Assembly: GCF_030053155.1 (NCBI RefSeq)
Contig: NZ_CP125640.1
Location: forward strand, 2,480,001 to 2,544,000
Reading direction: 5' to 3'
Length of the DNA stretch: 64,000 nucleotides
From: Rhizobium sp. BT03
GTDB lineage: Bacteria > Pseudomonadota > Alphaproteobacteria > Rhizobiales > Rhizobiaceae
Made by a program: the position numbers and the translations under genes. Below, in pieces: positions 56,240-64,000 of the stretch. Within the stretch, counting starts at the first letter, position 1. Each line of letters begins with the position of its first letter. Below the pieces are notes generated by a model. It saw nothing but the letters and a program-made list of their open reading frames with translations. It was not told where the DNA came from and did no database searches.

Positions 56240-56253
56240 TTGATTGCAATCAA
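56240..56253 (+). promoter_or_regulatory. Perfect FNR/FixK box upstream of the decarboxylase operon
   Basis: TTGATTGCAATCAA, an exact palindrome and full match to TTGAT-N4-ATCAA. Centre about 104 bases before the 56351 start; transcription near 56288 is expected. Confidence 0.85.
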
Positions 56254-56350
56254 CGACGGTGCACCACCCGTCATGTACCATCCTTCCAGCTGAGATGCGC
56301 ACCGCTGTAGAGCGGCCACGGCCTTTGACCCTCGGTTTCTGGAGGAAGGC

Positions 56351-58612
56351 ATGGAATTCCAGATGGCATTTCCGATAGCCGTTATCGACGAGGATTTTGA
56401 TGGCAAAAGCGCTGCCGGCCGCGGCATGCGCGATCTGGCCGCTGCAATCGAGAAGGAAGGCTTCCGGATTGTCTCCGGCGTTTCCTACGAGGATGCGCGG
56501 CGCCTCGTGCATATCTTCAACACCGAATCCTGCTGGCTGGTATCCGTCGATGGAGCCGAGGACAAGGTCACGCGCTGGCAGGTGCTCGGAGAGGTTCTGG
56601 CCGCAAAGCGCCAGAGGAACGACCGCCTGCCGATTTTCCTTTTCGGCGACGACACGACCGCGGAAGACGTCCCGGCTGCGGTGCTGCGCCACGCCAATGC
56701 CTTCTTCCGGCTGTTCGAGGATACGGCGGAATTCATGGCGCGCGCCATAGCGCAGGCCGCCCGCAACTATCTCGACCGGCTGCCCCCGCCGATGTTCAAG
56801 GCGCTGATGGACTACACGCTCGAGGGCGCCTATTCCTGGCACACGCCCGGCCACGGCGGCGGTACCGCCTTCCGCAAGAGCCCGGTCGGCCAGCTCTTCT
56901 ATACGTTCTTCGGCGAAAACACGCTGCGGTCCGACATCTCCGTATCGGTCGGCAGCGTCGGCTCGCTGCTCGATCATGTCGGGCCGATCGCCGAGGGCGA
57001 ACGCAACGCGGCCCGCATCTTCGGCACCGACGAGACGCTGTTCGTCGTCGGCGGCACGTCGACGGCCAACAAGATCGTCTGGCACGGCATGGTCGGACGC
57101 GGCGATCTCGTGCTCTGCGATCGCAACTGCCACAAGTCCATCCTGCACTCGCTGATCATGACGGGCGCCACCCCGATCTATCTCATCCCCTCGCGCAACG
57201 GGCTCGGCATTATCGGTCCGATCTCGAAGGATCAGTTCACGCCCGAATCGATTGCCCGCAAGATTGCCGCCAGCCCCTTTGCCGGGCAGACCAGTGGCAA
57301 AGTCCGACTGATGGTCATCACCAATTCGACCTATGACGGGCTTTGCTACAATGTCGATGCGATCAAGGCGTCGCTCGGCGACGCCGTCGAGGTGCTGCAT
57401 TTCGACGAAGCCTGGTATGCCTACGCCAACTTCCACGAATTTTATGATGGCTTCCACGGCATCTCGTCGAACCAGCCCGCACGATCGCAAAACGCCATCA
57501 CCTTTGCCACGCACTCGACGCACAAGCTGCTTGCCGCCCTTTCGCAGGCATCGATGATCCACATCCAGCATGCCGAGACCAAGCGGCTCGACATCACACG
57601 CTTCAACGAAGCCTTCATGATGCACACCTCGACCTCGCCGCAATACGGCATCATCGCCTCCTGCGATGTCGCGGCTGCCATGATGGAGCAGCCGGCCGGG
57701 CGGGCGCTGGTGCAGGAGACGATCGACGAGGCGATCAGCTTCCGCCGGGCGATGAACAGCGTGCGAAAACAGACCGAGGGCAGTTGGTGGTTCGACGTCT
57801 GGGAGCCGACGGTTGCCGAGCAGACGCCGAGCGACACCCATGCCGACTGGGTGCTGAAGCCTGGCGATGCCTGGCATGGTTTTGCCGGGCTTGCCGAAAA
57901 TCATGTCATGGTCGACCCGATCAAGGTCACCGTTCTTTCACCCGGCCTTTCGGCCAGCGGAGCGATGGACGAGAACGGGATACCGGCGGCGGTCATCACC
58001 AAATTCCTCTCCTCCCGGCGCATCGAGATCGAAAAGACCGGGCTCTATTCCTTCCTTGTTCTCTTCTCGATGGGCATTACCCGCGGCAAGTGGAGCACGC
58101 TCGTCACCGAGCTCATCAATTTCAAGGATCTTTACGACGCCAATGCGCCATTGACGCGGGCGCTGCCGGCGCTCGCCGCAGCCCATCCGGAAGCCTATGC
58201 GAGCGTGGGATTGAGAGATCTCTGCGAAAAGATCCATGCGATCTACCGCAGGGACGACGTGCCGAAGGCGCAGCGCGAGATGTACACCGTCCTGCCCGAA
58301 ATGGCGCTGCGTCCCGCCGATGCCTATGACCGGCTGGTCAAGGGCAAGATCGAGAGCATCGAGATCGACGATCTGATGAACCGCATCCTCGCCGTGATGA
58401 TCGTTCCCTATCCGCCGGGTATCCCGCTGATCATGCCGGGCGAGCGGATCACGCAATCGACGAAGTCCATCCAGGACTACCTGCTTTACGCCCGTGACTT
58501 CGACAGCAAATTCCCCGGTTTCGAAACGGATATTCACGGCCTTCGCTTCGCGCCCGGTGATGGCGGACGCCGCTACCTCGTCGATTGCATTGCAGGGGAG
58601 GAGCAGGAATGA
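56351..58612 (+). CDS. PLP-dependent basic amino-acid decarboxylase, AdiA (arginine) type
   Basis: 753 residues, fold-I Orn/Lys/Arg decarboxylase. The N-terminal wing domain (about 5-130) is followed by the PLP domain with SWHTPGHGGGTAFRKSP and LHFDEAWYAYANFHEF. The PLP lysine is K392 in FATHSTHKLLAALSQ. SLGSLLDH-like GSVGSLLDHVGPIAEGE, VPSRNGLGIIGP-like IPSRNGLGIIGPI and MGITRGKWSTLV resemble E. coli AdiA more than CadA or SpeF, so arginine to agmatine is the best guess; lysine cannot be excluded. Acts in the cytoplasm and consumes a proton. FNR box upstream. Confidence 0.85.
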   Translation: MEFQMAFPIAVIDEDFDGKSAAGRGMRDLAAAIEKEGFRIVSGVSYEDARRLVHIFNTESCWLVSVDGAEDKVTRWQVLGEVLAAKRQRNDRLPIFLFGDDTTAEDVPAAVLRHANAFFRLFEDTAEFMARAIAQAARNYLDRLPPPMFKALMDYTLEGAYSWHTPGHGGGTAFRKSPVGQLFYTFFGENTLRSDISVSVGSVGSLLDHVGPIAEGERNAARIFGTDETLFVVGGTSTANKIVWHGMVGRGDLVLCDRNCHKSILHSLIMTGATPIYLIPSRNGLGIIGPISKDQFTPESIARKIAASPFAGQTSGKVRLMVITNSTYDGLCYNVDAIKASLGDAVEVLHFDEAWYAYANFHEFYDGFHGISSNQPARSQNAITFATHSTHKLLAALSQASMIHIQHAETKRLDITRFNEAFMMHTSTSPQYGIIASCDVAAAMMEQPAGRALVQETIDEAISFRRAMNSVRKQTEGSWWFDVWEPTVAEQTPSDTHADWVLKPGDAWHGFAGLAENHVMVDPIKVTVLSPGLSASGAMDENGIPAAVITKFLSSRRIEIEKTGLYSFLVLFSMGITRGKWSTLVTELINFKDLYDANAPLTRALPALAAAHPEAYASVGLRDLCEKIHAIYRRDDVPKAQREMYTVLPEMALRPADAYDRLVKGKIESIEIDDLMNRILAVMIVPYPPGIPLIMPGERITQSTKSIQDYLLYARDFDSKFPGFETDIHGLRFAPGDGGRRYLVDCIAGEEQE

Positions 58613-60972
58613 TCCCGCGTGATGTGAAGTCTCCGACGGTCGCCATACCCTTCCACAAGATGCTGAAGATCGTGGCAATCATCGACCGCGACAACTCTCA
58701 GGCTCAGGCACTGGTGTCACAGATCGTCGACCAGGGCTTCGAGGTGGAACTGCGCGGCGATTATTCTGCCGATGTCTCCGAGGATGCCGATGTCGGCGCC
58801 TATATCGGCTCGGTCGAAGGCGGCCAGCTGTCGGCGGCTCGCAGCTTCCTTCGCTCGGTCAGGGATATCGGCTTCCGTACACCGATCTGGGCAATGGCCG
58901 ATACGCTGACCATCAAGGATATGGACGTCGTCGAAATGGCCGGCGAGGTCGACGGCTTCGTTTACCTCGGCCAGCAGACGCCGACCTTCTACGCCAAGCA
59001 GATCGTCTCCAGCGCGGTCAATTACGGTAAGTCACTGCTGCCGCCGTTCTTCGGCGGCATGATGGCCTATGACGGCGAGGCGAATATCGCCTTCGACTGC
59101 CCCGGCCATCAGGGCGGCCAGTTCTATCGGAAGTCGCCGGCCGGCCAGCTGTTCTTCAAATATTTCGGCGAGAGCATTTTCCGCAACGACCTCTGCAATG
59201 CGGATGTCGATCTCGGCGACCTCCTGATCCACGAAGGTCCAGCCGTCGAAGCCCAGAAACAGGCGGCGCGCATCTTCGGCGCGGACCGCACCTATTTCAT
59301 TCTCAACGGAACAAGCACCTCCAACAAGGTGGTTGCCAATGCGGTGCTGCACAGCGGCGATCTCGTGCTCTTCGACCGCAACAATCATAAATCCCTGCAT
59401 CAGGGCGCTCTTGTTCAGGCAGGCGCCATCCCGATCTATCTACCGACGGCCCGCAATTCTTTCGGCATGATCGGCGCGGTGGACTGGGCGGCGTGGGATG
59501 AAAGCTGGCTGCGGCGAAGGATCGAGGAACATCCGCTCGTCGCCGACAAGAGCCGTGCGAAGGCAGACCGGCCCTTCCGTCTCGCCTGCATCCAGCTCGC
59601 GACCTATGACGGCACGATCTACAATGTCAGCCAGGTTATGGAGAAGATCGGCCATCTCTGCGACTACGTCCTCTGGGACGAGGCCTGGATCGGCTACAAT
59701 GCCTTCCACCCGCTCTTCGAAGGCCGCAGCCCGATGCGTCTCAAGGACCTGCGGGCCGACATGCCGGGCCTGTTTTCAACCCAGTCGGTGCACAAGCAGG
59801 GTGCCGGCTTTTCCCAGGCGTCGCAGATCCACAAGCGCGACGAACATATCAGCGGTCAGCGCCGGTTCGTCGAACACAAGCGCTTCAATGAATCGCTGCT
59901 GATGCATGTTTCGACCTCTCCGTTCTATCCGCTGTTCGCCTCGCTCGATGTCAATGCTAAGGTGCATGAGGGCAAGGCTGGCGAGATGCTCTGGGACCGC
60001 TGCATCGAGCTCGGGATCGAGGTGCGCAAGAAGTTGCGCGGTTTCGTGGATCATTACGAGACCAAAGCCGCAAGCCCGGAGGAACAATGGTTTTTCGATC
60101 CCTTCGTGCCGGACAAGGTCACCGTTTCGGGCTCCAAACATACCAACGACCTCGAAGGCATGCGGTGGGAGGAAATTCCGACGGATGTGCTCAAACGCGA
60201 GCAGCAATGCTGGCAGTTCGATCCGCAGGCAAAGTGGCACGGCTATGCCGGGTATGCACCAGGTTACACCATGGTCGACCCCAACAAACTGGCCATACTG
60301 ACACCCGGCATCGACCGCAAAACCGGCGGCTATCGCGAGTTCGGCATCCCGGCGACTGTCGTCGCCAACTATCTGCGCGAGCAGCGGGTGGTGGCGGAAA
60401 AATGCGACTTGAACAGTCTCCTGTTCCTGCTGACCCCGGCCGAGGACGAGAGCAAGCTGAATACGCTCGTCGCCAAGCTGGTCAAATTCAAAAATCTCTG
60501 GGACCGCGATGCGCCGCTGCAGGAAGTGTTGCCAACGGTGTATGCGGCCAATCGCGAGCGCTATGCCGGTTATACGGTCCGTCAGGTCTGCCATGAGATG
60601 CACTCCTTCTATCGCGATGCCGGCGTAAAGGAACTGCAGCGCCTCTGCTTCCGCTCCGAGAGCTTCCCGGAACCGGCCATTGCTCCCAAGCAGGCCTACG
60701 AAGCGCTGGTCGCCAACAATGTCGACTATGTGCCGCTGACACAGGCTGCCGGCCGCATTTCGGCAACGCTGGCGCTGATCTATCCGCCGGGCATCGGCGT
60801 GATCGTGCCGGGAGAGCGCTGGGACGAGAGAGCACGCCCGATGCGGGATTATTTCCTGGCCTTCGAAGAGTCGTTCAACCGGTTTCCGGGCTTCAACTAT
60901 GAGGTCCAGGGCGTGTTCCAGGAAAAGGTCGAGGGGCGGATCAAATTCCACACATATGTCGTGCGCGAGTAG
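58609..60972 (+). CDS. speF: Inducible-type ornithine decarboxylase
   Basis: 787 residues from ATG 58609, overlapping the previous stop by ATGA. Wing domain, then NIAFDCPGHQGGQFYRKSPA, NDLCNADVDLGDLLIHEGPA and DYVLWDEAWIGYN. PLP lysine K396 is in TQSVHKQGAGFSQASQIHK, the SpeC/SpeF pattern rather than THSTHK of the upstream gene. Converts ornithine (the arc pathway product) to putrescine. Followed by a PotE-like antiporter, the standard speF-potE pair. Confidence 0.93.
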   Translation: MIPRDVKSPTVAIPFHKMLKIVAIIDRDNSQAQALVSQIVDQGFEVELRGDYSADVSEDADVGAYIGSVEGGQLSAARSFLRSVRDIGFRTPIWAMADTLTIKDMDVVEMAGEVDGFVYLGQQTPTFYAKQIVSSAVNYGKSLLPPFFGGMMAYDGEANIAFDCPGHQGGQFYRKSPAGQLFFKYFGESIFRNDLCNADVDLGDLLIHEGPAVEAQKQAARIFGADRTYFILNGTSTSNKVVANAVLHSGDLVLFDRNNHKSLHQGALVQAGAIPIYLPTARNSFGMIGAVDWAAWDESWLRRRIEEHPLVADKSRAKADRPFRLACIQLATYDGTIYNVSQVMEKIGHLCDYVLWDEAWIGYNAFHPLFEGRSPMRLKDLRADMPGLFSTQSVHKQGAGFSQASQIHKRDEHISGQRRFVEHKRFNESLLMHVSTSPFYPLFASLDVNAKVHEGKAGEMLWDRCIELGIEVRKKLRGFVDHYETKAASPEEQWFFDPFVPDKVTVSGSKHTNDLEGMRWEEIPTDVLKREQQCWQFDPQAKWHGYAGYAPGYTMVDPNKLAILTPGIDRKTGGYREFGIPATVVANYLREQRVVAEKCDLNSLLFLLTPAEDESKLNTLVAKLVKFKNLWDRDAPLQEVLPTVYAANRERYAGYTVRQVCHEMHSFYRDAGVKELQRLCFRSESFPEPAIAPKQAYEALVANNVDYVPLTQAAGRISATLALIYPPGIGVIVPGERWDERARPMRDYFLAFEESFNRFPGFNYEVQGVFQEKVEGRIKFHTYVVRE

Positions 60973-60991
60973 ACGCAGGGAGGGTTTCGTC

Positions 60992-62350
60992 ATGACCGAC
61001 AACACGATGCATCTCGCGGCCGAGGCCACGGCCAAGAAAAAGATGAACCTGGTGCAGCTCACCTTCATCGTCGCCGTCAACATGATGGGGTCTGGTATCA
61101 TCATGCTGCCCGCCAATATGGCTCAGGTCGGTGCGATCTCGCTGCTCTCCTGGCTCGTGACGGCCATCGGTTCGATGGCGATCGCTTATGGCTTCGCCCA
61201 GGCCGGGCTGTTCAATCAGCGTCCTGGCGGCATGTCCGCCTATGCGGAGGATGCCTACGGCAAAGACGGCTACTTCATGGTGTTCTTCCTGTATTTCCTT
61301 TCGCTTGCCGTCGGCAATGTCGCGATCGGCATCTCCGCGGTCGGCTATCTCGCGGGATTTTTTCCGGTGCTGACATCCACGCCCATCATGACCTGCCTGG
61401 CGCTGATCATCCTCCTGTGGCTGACCACGGCCGCCAATTTCGGCGGCCCGCGCATCACCGGACGCATCGGTTCGGTCACGGTCTGGGGCGTCATCCTTCC
61501 TGTCGGCCTGCTGTCGATCATCGGCTGGCTCTGGTTCAGCTCAAGCACTTTCGGCGATGCCTGGAATCCGAAAGGACTGTCGCTCGCGCAGGGCATGGGA
61601 TCGAGCATTTCGCTGACGCTCTGGGCCTTCCTCGGCATGGAGTCGGCGGCACAGAATTCGGATGCCGTCGAAAACCCCAAGCGTGACGTGCCGCTCGCCT
61701 GCATGTTCGGCACGCTCGGGGCAGCCGTCATCTACATCCTGTCGACGACGGTCATTCAGGGCATCGTGCCGAATGCCGACCTCGCCACCTCCACGGGGCC
61801 TTTCGCCTTGGCCTATGCCACGATGTTCAATCCGACCATCGGTTCGATCGTTATGGCGCTGGCGGTGCTGGCCTGCCTCGGCTCGTTGCTGGGCTGGCAG
61901 TTCACGATCGCCCAGACGGCGCGGACCGCGGCGGAAGAGCGAATGTTCCCATCCATATTTTCCCGGGTGAATGAGATGGGCGCGCCGGTCAGCGGCATGA
62001 TCATCCTCGGCATCGTGCAGACGGGGCTTGCCCTGATGACCATATCGCCGACCTTGAGCGAGCAGTTTTCTGCTCTCGTCAATCTCGCTGTGGTGACGAA
62101 CGTGCTGCCCTATATCATCGCGCTCTCTTCGCTGTTCGTCATGATGAAGGCTGCGCGCGTGCCCCAGGCGAAATACCGGCTGAACGCCACCATTGCCATG
62201 GTCGGCATGGCCTACAGCGTTTTCGCCATCTACGCCTCCGGCAAGGATGCGGTGCTCGGCGGCATGATCGTCACAGGGATCGGTTTCATCATTTACGGGC
62301 TCATCGCCCCGCGTTTCGCCAACGGCGTGAACCGGGCGCCAGCCGAGTAA
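60992..62350 (+). CDS. potE: Putrescine/ornithine antiporter
   Basis: 452 residues from ATG 60992 after GGGAGGG. Twelve-helix APC protein very close to E. coli PotE. VQLTFIVAVNMMGSGIIMLP holds the TM1 substrate site, with SWLVTAIGSMAIAYGFAQ, AANFGGPRITGRIGSVTVWG, TLWAFLGMESAAQNSDAVEN and SLLGWQFTIAQT also matching. Exchanges external ornithine for putrescine, exporting a proton equivalent. Nineteen bases after the decarboxylase stop. Confidence 0.94.
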   Translation: MTDNTMHLAAEATAKKKMNLVQLTFIVAVNMMGSGIIMLPANMAQVGAISLLSWLVTAIGSMAIAYGFAQAGLFNQRPGGMSAYAEDAYGKDGYFMVFFLYFLSLAVGNVAIGISAVGYLAGFFPVLTSTPIMTCLALIILLWLTTAANFGGPRITGRIGSVTVWGVILPVGLLSIIGWLWFSSSTFGDAWNPKGLSLAQGMGSSISLTLWAFLGMESAAQNSDAVENPKRDVPLACMFGTLGAAVIYILSTTVIQGIVPNADLATSTGPFALAYATMFNPTIGSIVMALAVLACLGSLLGWQFTIAQTARTAAEERMFPSIFSRVNEMGAPVSGMIILGIVQTGLALMTISPTLSEQFSALVNLAVVTNVLPYIIALSSLFVMMKAARVPQAKYRLNATIAMVGMAYSVFAIYASGKDAVLGGMIVTGIGFIIYGLIAPRFANGVNRAPAE

Positions 62351-62367
62351 CACAGGGAGGACAAGAT

Positions 62368-63291
62368 ATGTCAGAGAGAAATGGTCGCCGGGCGGCAATC
62401 GCCGCCTCTGTCCTCGCCGCAGCGGCCGTCTGCGCCGCCGCGTTGCCCGCGCAGGCACAGACGCTCGACCGCGTCAGCACGAGCAGCGCGCTGAAATTCG
62501 GCTACGATCCGGAAGCAAGGCCGTTTTCGTTCGATGCCCAAGGCAAGCCCGACGGCTATGCAGTGGCGCTCTGCAACAGGATCGCCGATAGCCTGAGAGC
62601 GCAGTTGAACCTGCCGAAGCTCGATGTGGAATGGGTTCCCCTTTCGGGTGATGCCAAGCTGCGTGCCATACAGGACGGCATGGCGGACCTTGTCTGCGCC
62701 GCGGAGCCGGTGACGCTCGGCCGCCGGCAGCAGGTCTCGTTCTCCCTGCCGATCTTCCCGAGCGGTACCGGGGCGCTGCTCAGCGCGAGCGCCCCCTTGG
62801 CACTGCGCGAGGTTCTGCAACATGGCGAACCATCGAGCCGGCCCGTCTGGCGCGGCGCACCGGCCCGCACGATCCTCGAACACAAGACATTCTCGTCGAT
62901 AGCAGGCACGACAAGCGAAGGCTGGCTGTCCGACAGGATCAAGACCTTCCAGCTCGCGGCGACGGCAACGCCCGTCGCCAGCTACCAGCAGGGGATCGAG
63001 CATGTCCTGGACGGCAGTTCGGCGGTGCTTTTCGGCGATATGCCGCTGCTGATGGACGCTGCCGCCCGCAGCGACAGCTCCGGCAATCTCATCGTCCTTG
63101 AGCGCCATTTCACCTATGAGCCGCTTGGCCTTGCGCTGGCGCGCGGGGACGAGGATTTTCGCCTGGCGGTCGATCGCGCCCTGAGCCAGGCCTATGCAGC
63201 GCAGGACTTCCGAGCCTTCTTTACAACCTGGTTTGGCCCGCCTGACGATGCAGTCGTGACCTTCTTCCGGCAGACGGCGCTTCCGGAGTGA
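62368..63291 (+). CDS. Periplasmic amino-acid-type solute-binding protein
   Basis: 307 residues with strong GGAGGACAAG before ATG 62368. Signal peptide (MSERNGRRAAIAASVLAAAA to AQAQT). SBP_bac_3 fold: ALKFGYDPEARPFSFDAQGK, PDGYAVALCNRIADSL, GMADLVCAAEPVTLGRRQQV and the C-terminal PLGLALARGDEDFRLAVDRAL. No ABC permease or ATPase gene follows, so it is an orphan binding protein, possibly a sensor or donor for another transporter. Arginine or ornithine as ligand is inferred from context. Confidence 0.86.
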   Translation: MSERNGRRAAIAASVLAAAAVCAAALPAQAQTLDRVSTSSALKFGYDPEARPFSFDAQGKPDGYAVALCNRIADSLRAQLNLPKLDVEWVPLSGDAKLRAIQDGMADLVCAAEPVTLGRRQQVSFSLPIFPSGTGALLSASAPLALREVLQHGEPSSRPVWRGAPARTILEHKTFSSIAGTTSEGWLSDRIKTFQLAATATPVASYQQGIEHVLDGSSAVLFGDMPLLMDAAARSDSSGNLIVLERHFTYEPLGLALARGDEDFRLAVDRALSQAYAAQDFRAFFTTWFGPPDDAVVTFFRQTALPE

Positions 63292-63339
63292 GGCCGCGCT
63301 CAGAATAAGGAATACGAGCAACTCATGGGGGAGTGAAGG

Positions 63340-64000
63340 TTGAGCCTCCTTTTCAAAGAGATTCGCGGCAGTCCGATATTATGGCTGCTGGCCGCCGTGC
63401 CGGTAGTGTTCTTAGCTGCGGCACTCTTTCCCGAAGCGCACACGGCGCTTTTCGTCCTGTCGGTCTTGGCCATTGTGCCGTTGGCCGGTCTGCTCAGCCA
63501 TGCGACCGAATCCGTTGCCGCCAAGACGGGTGATGCCGCAGGCGGGCTACTGAATGCGACCCTCGGCAACCTGACCGAACTGGTGATCGCGCTAGCTGCC
63601 CTGCAGGCCGGCGAATATACGCTGGTCAAGGCATCCATCGCCGGCGCGATCGTCACCAATACGCTGTTCATGCTCGGCGCTTCCTTTCTGCTTGGCGGGC
63701 TCAAATATCACATTCAGGAATTCAACCGCGCCAGCGCACGTATTCAAGCCGGCCTGCTTTTCCTGGCCACGGTCGCCCTGCTGATGCCTTCGGCACTTGG
63801 CGGATTGGACACGGCATCGGTCGCACCCGTCACTCAAACCCTCAGCCTCAGCCTGGCCGTTCTGCTTGTCATCGGATATGGGCTGGGACTGTTGTTCACG
63901 CTTAGAACACATCGGGAATTTTTCTCTTCACCGGATCATGCCGAGGCCGGCGAGGCGCCGTGGCCGATCGGCCTCGCCCTCGGCACGCTTGCCGGCGTCA
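63340..64000 (+). CDS. Ca2+/H+ exchanger of the CAX/ChaA family (5' part, continues past window)
   Basis: TTG 63340 start, with GGGGGAG upstream. The 220 codons visible cover the first helices. LLSHATESVAAKTGDAAGGL precedes the ion-site motif NATLGNLTELVIALAALQ and VKASIAGAIVTNTLFMLGAS. These are the alpha-1 repeat of cation/proton antiporters. A role in proton or calcium balance fits the neighbouring acid-response type genes; 48 bases from the binding-protein gene. Confidence 0.88.
   Translation, partial: MSLLFKEIRGSPILWLLAAVPVVFLAAALFPEAHTALFVLSVLAIVPLAGLLSHATESVAAKTGDAAGGLLNATLGNLTELVIALAALQAGEYTLVKASIAGAIVTNTLFMLGASFLLGGLKYHIQEFNRASARIQAGLLFLATVALLMPSALGGLDTASVAPVTQTLSLSLAVLLVIGYGLGLLFTLRTHREFFSSPDHAEAGEAPWPIGLALGTLAGV

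Noticed and set aside
1..64000. CRISPR arrays, insertion sequences, prophage, tRNA genes
   Set aside because: No regularly spaced repeats, transposase or integrase motifs, or tRNA-like folds were found on reading both strands; only short palindromic repeats are present.

Overview
The window is about 62% GC chromosomal sequence from an alphaproteobacterium, almost certainly Rhizobium of the etli/leguminosarum/phaseoli group. The evidence is the irr-fabA-fabB-fabI block, the cycM-kdsB-pheA order, an arcABC arginine deiminase operon like the one described in R. etli, and several short palindromic repeats of the kind scattered through rhizobial genomes. Gene symbols rest on recognised motifs and gene order; no database search was possible.

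From 1 to 20 kb the window is mostly housekeeping. It holds an XRE regulator cut by the left edge, recF-moeB-acetyltransferase, a 2-hydroxyacid dehydrogenase, an SH3 protein, a PfkB-type kinase and an AEC transporter. These are followed by a membrane cytochrome c, kdsB, pheA, a VOC protein with a YafY-type regulator, nudC with a HIT protein, and the 4.5S RNA gene next to dnaX-ybaB. A MOSC protein, recR, a lytic transglycosylase, a GNAT enzyme and an MFS exporter complete this part. From 20 to 33 kb lies the translation/RNA block rimP-nusA-ylxR-infB-rbfA-truB, an alpha/beta hydrolase, rpsO, pnp and an RsmC-like methyltransferase. Next comes a hicB-type antitoxin gene split by a palindromic repeat, then fabA-fabB-fabI facing irr. 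From 36 to 43 kb are membrane and exported proteins (TRIC, DUF218, DUF1275, DUF900 lipoprotein, MscS).

From 43 to 64 kb the content becomes a coherent regulatory and metabolic island. A FixK-like Crp/Fnr regulator, two paralogous membrane proteins with CadC-like topology, and a FixL/FixJ-like pair without the haem histidine lie beside arcA-arcB-arcC and an APC amino-acid permease. After two small genes come a CDF transporter, an AdiA-like decarboxylase overlapping an ornithine decarboxylase, a PotE-like antiporter, a periplasmic binding protein and the start of a Ca2+/H+ exchanger. FNR/FixK boxes (TTGAT-N4-ATCAA type) lie upstream of four units here, one of them a perfect palindrome.

Taken together, the island can convert arginine to citrulline, ornithine, carbamoyl phosphate and ATP, and decarboxylate arginine and ornithine to polyamines with substrate/product antiport. 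All of these routes consume protons or release ammonia, so the region reads as an oxygen-limited and probably acid-responsive energy and pH module. The other notable signals are repeat insertions in or across coding sequences (hicB, the lytic transglycosylase, kdsB), a candidate small RNA ending in an isolated terminator near 6.1 kb, and a promoter-terminator leader before rimP.
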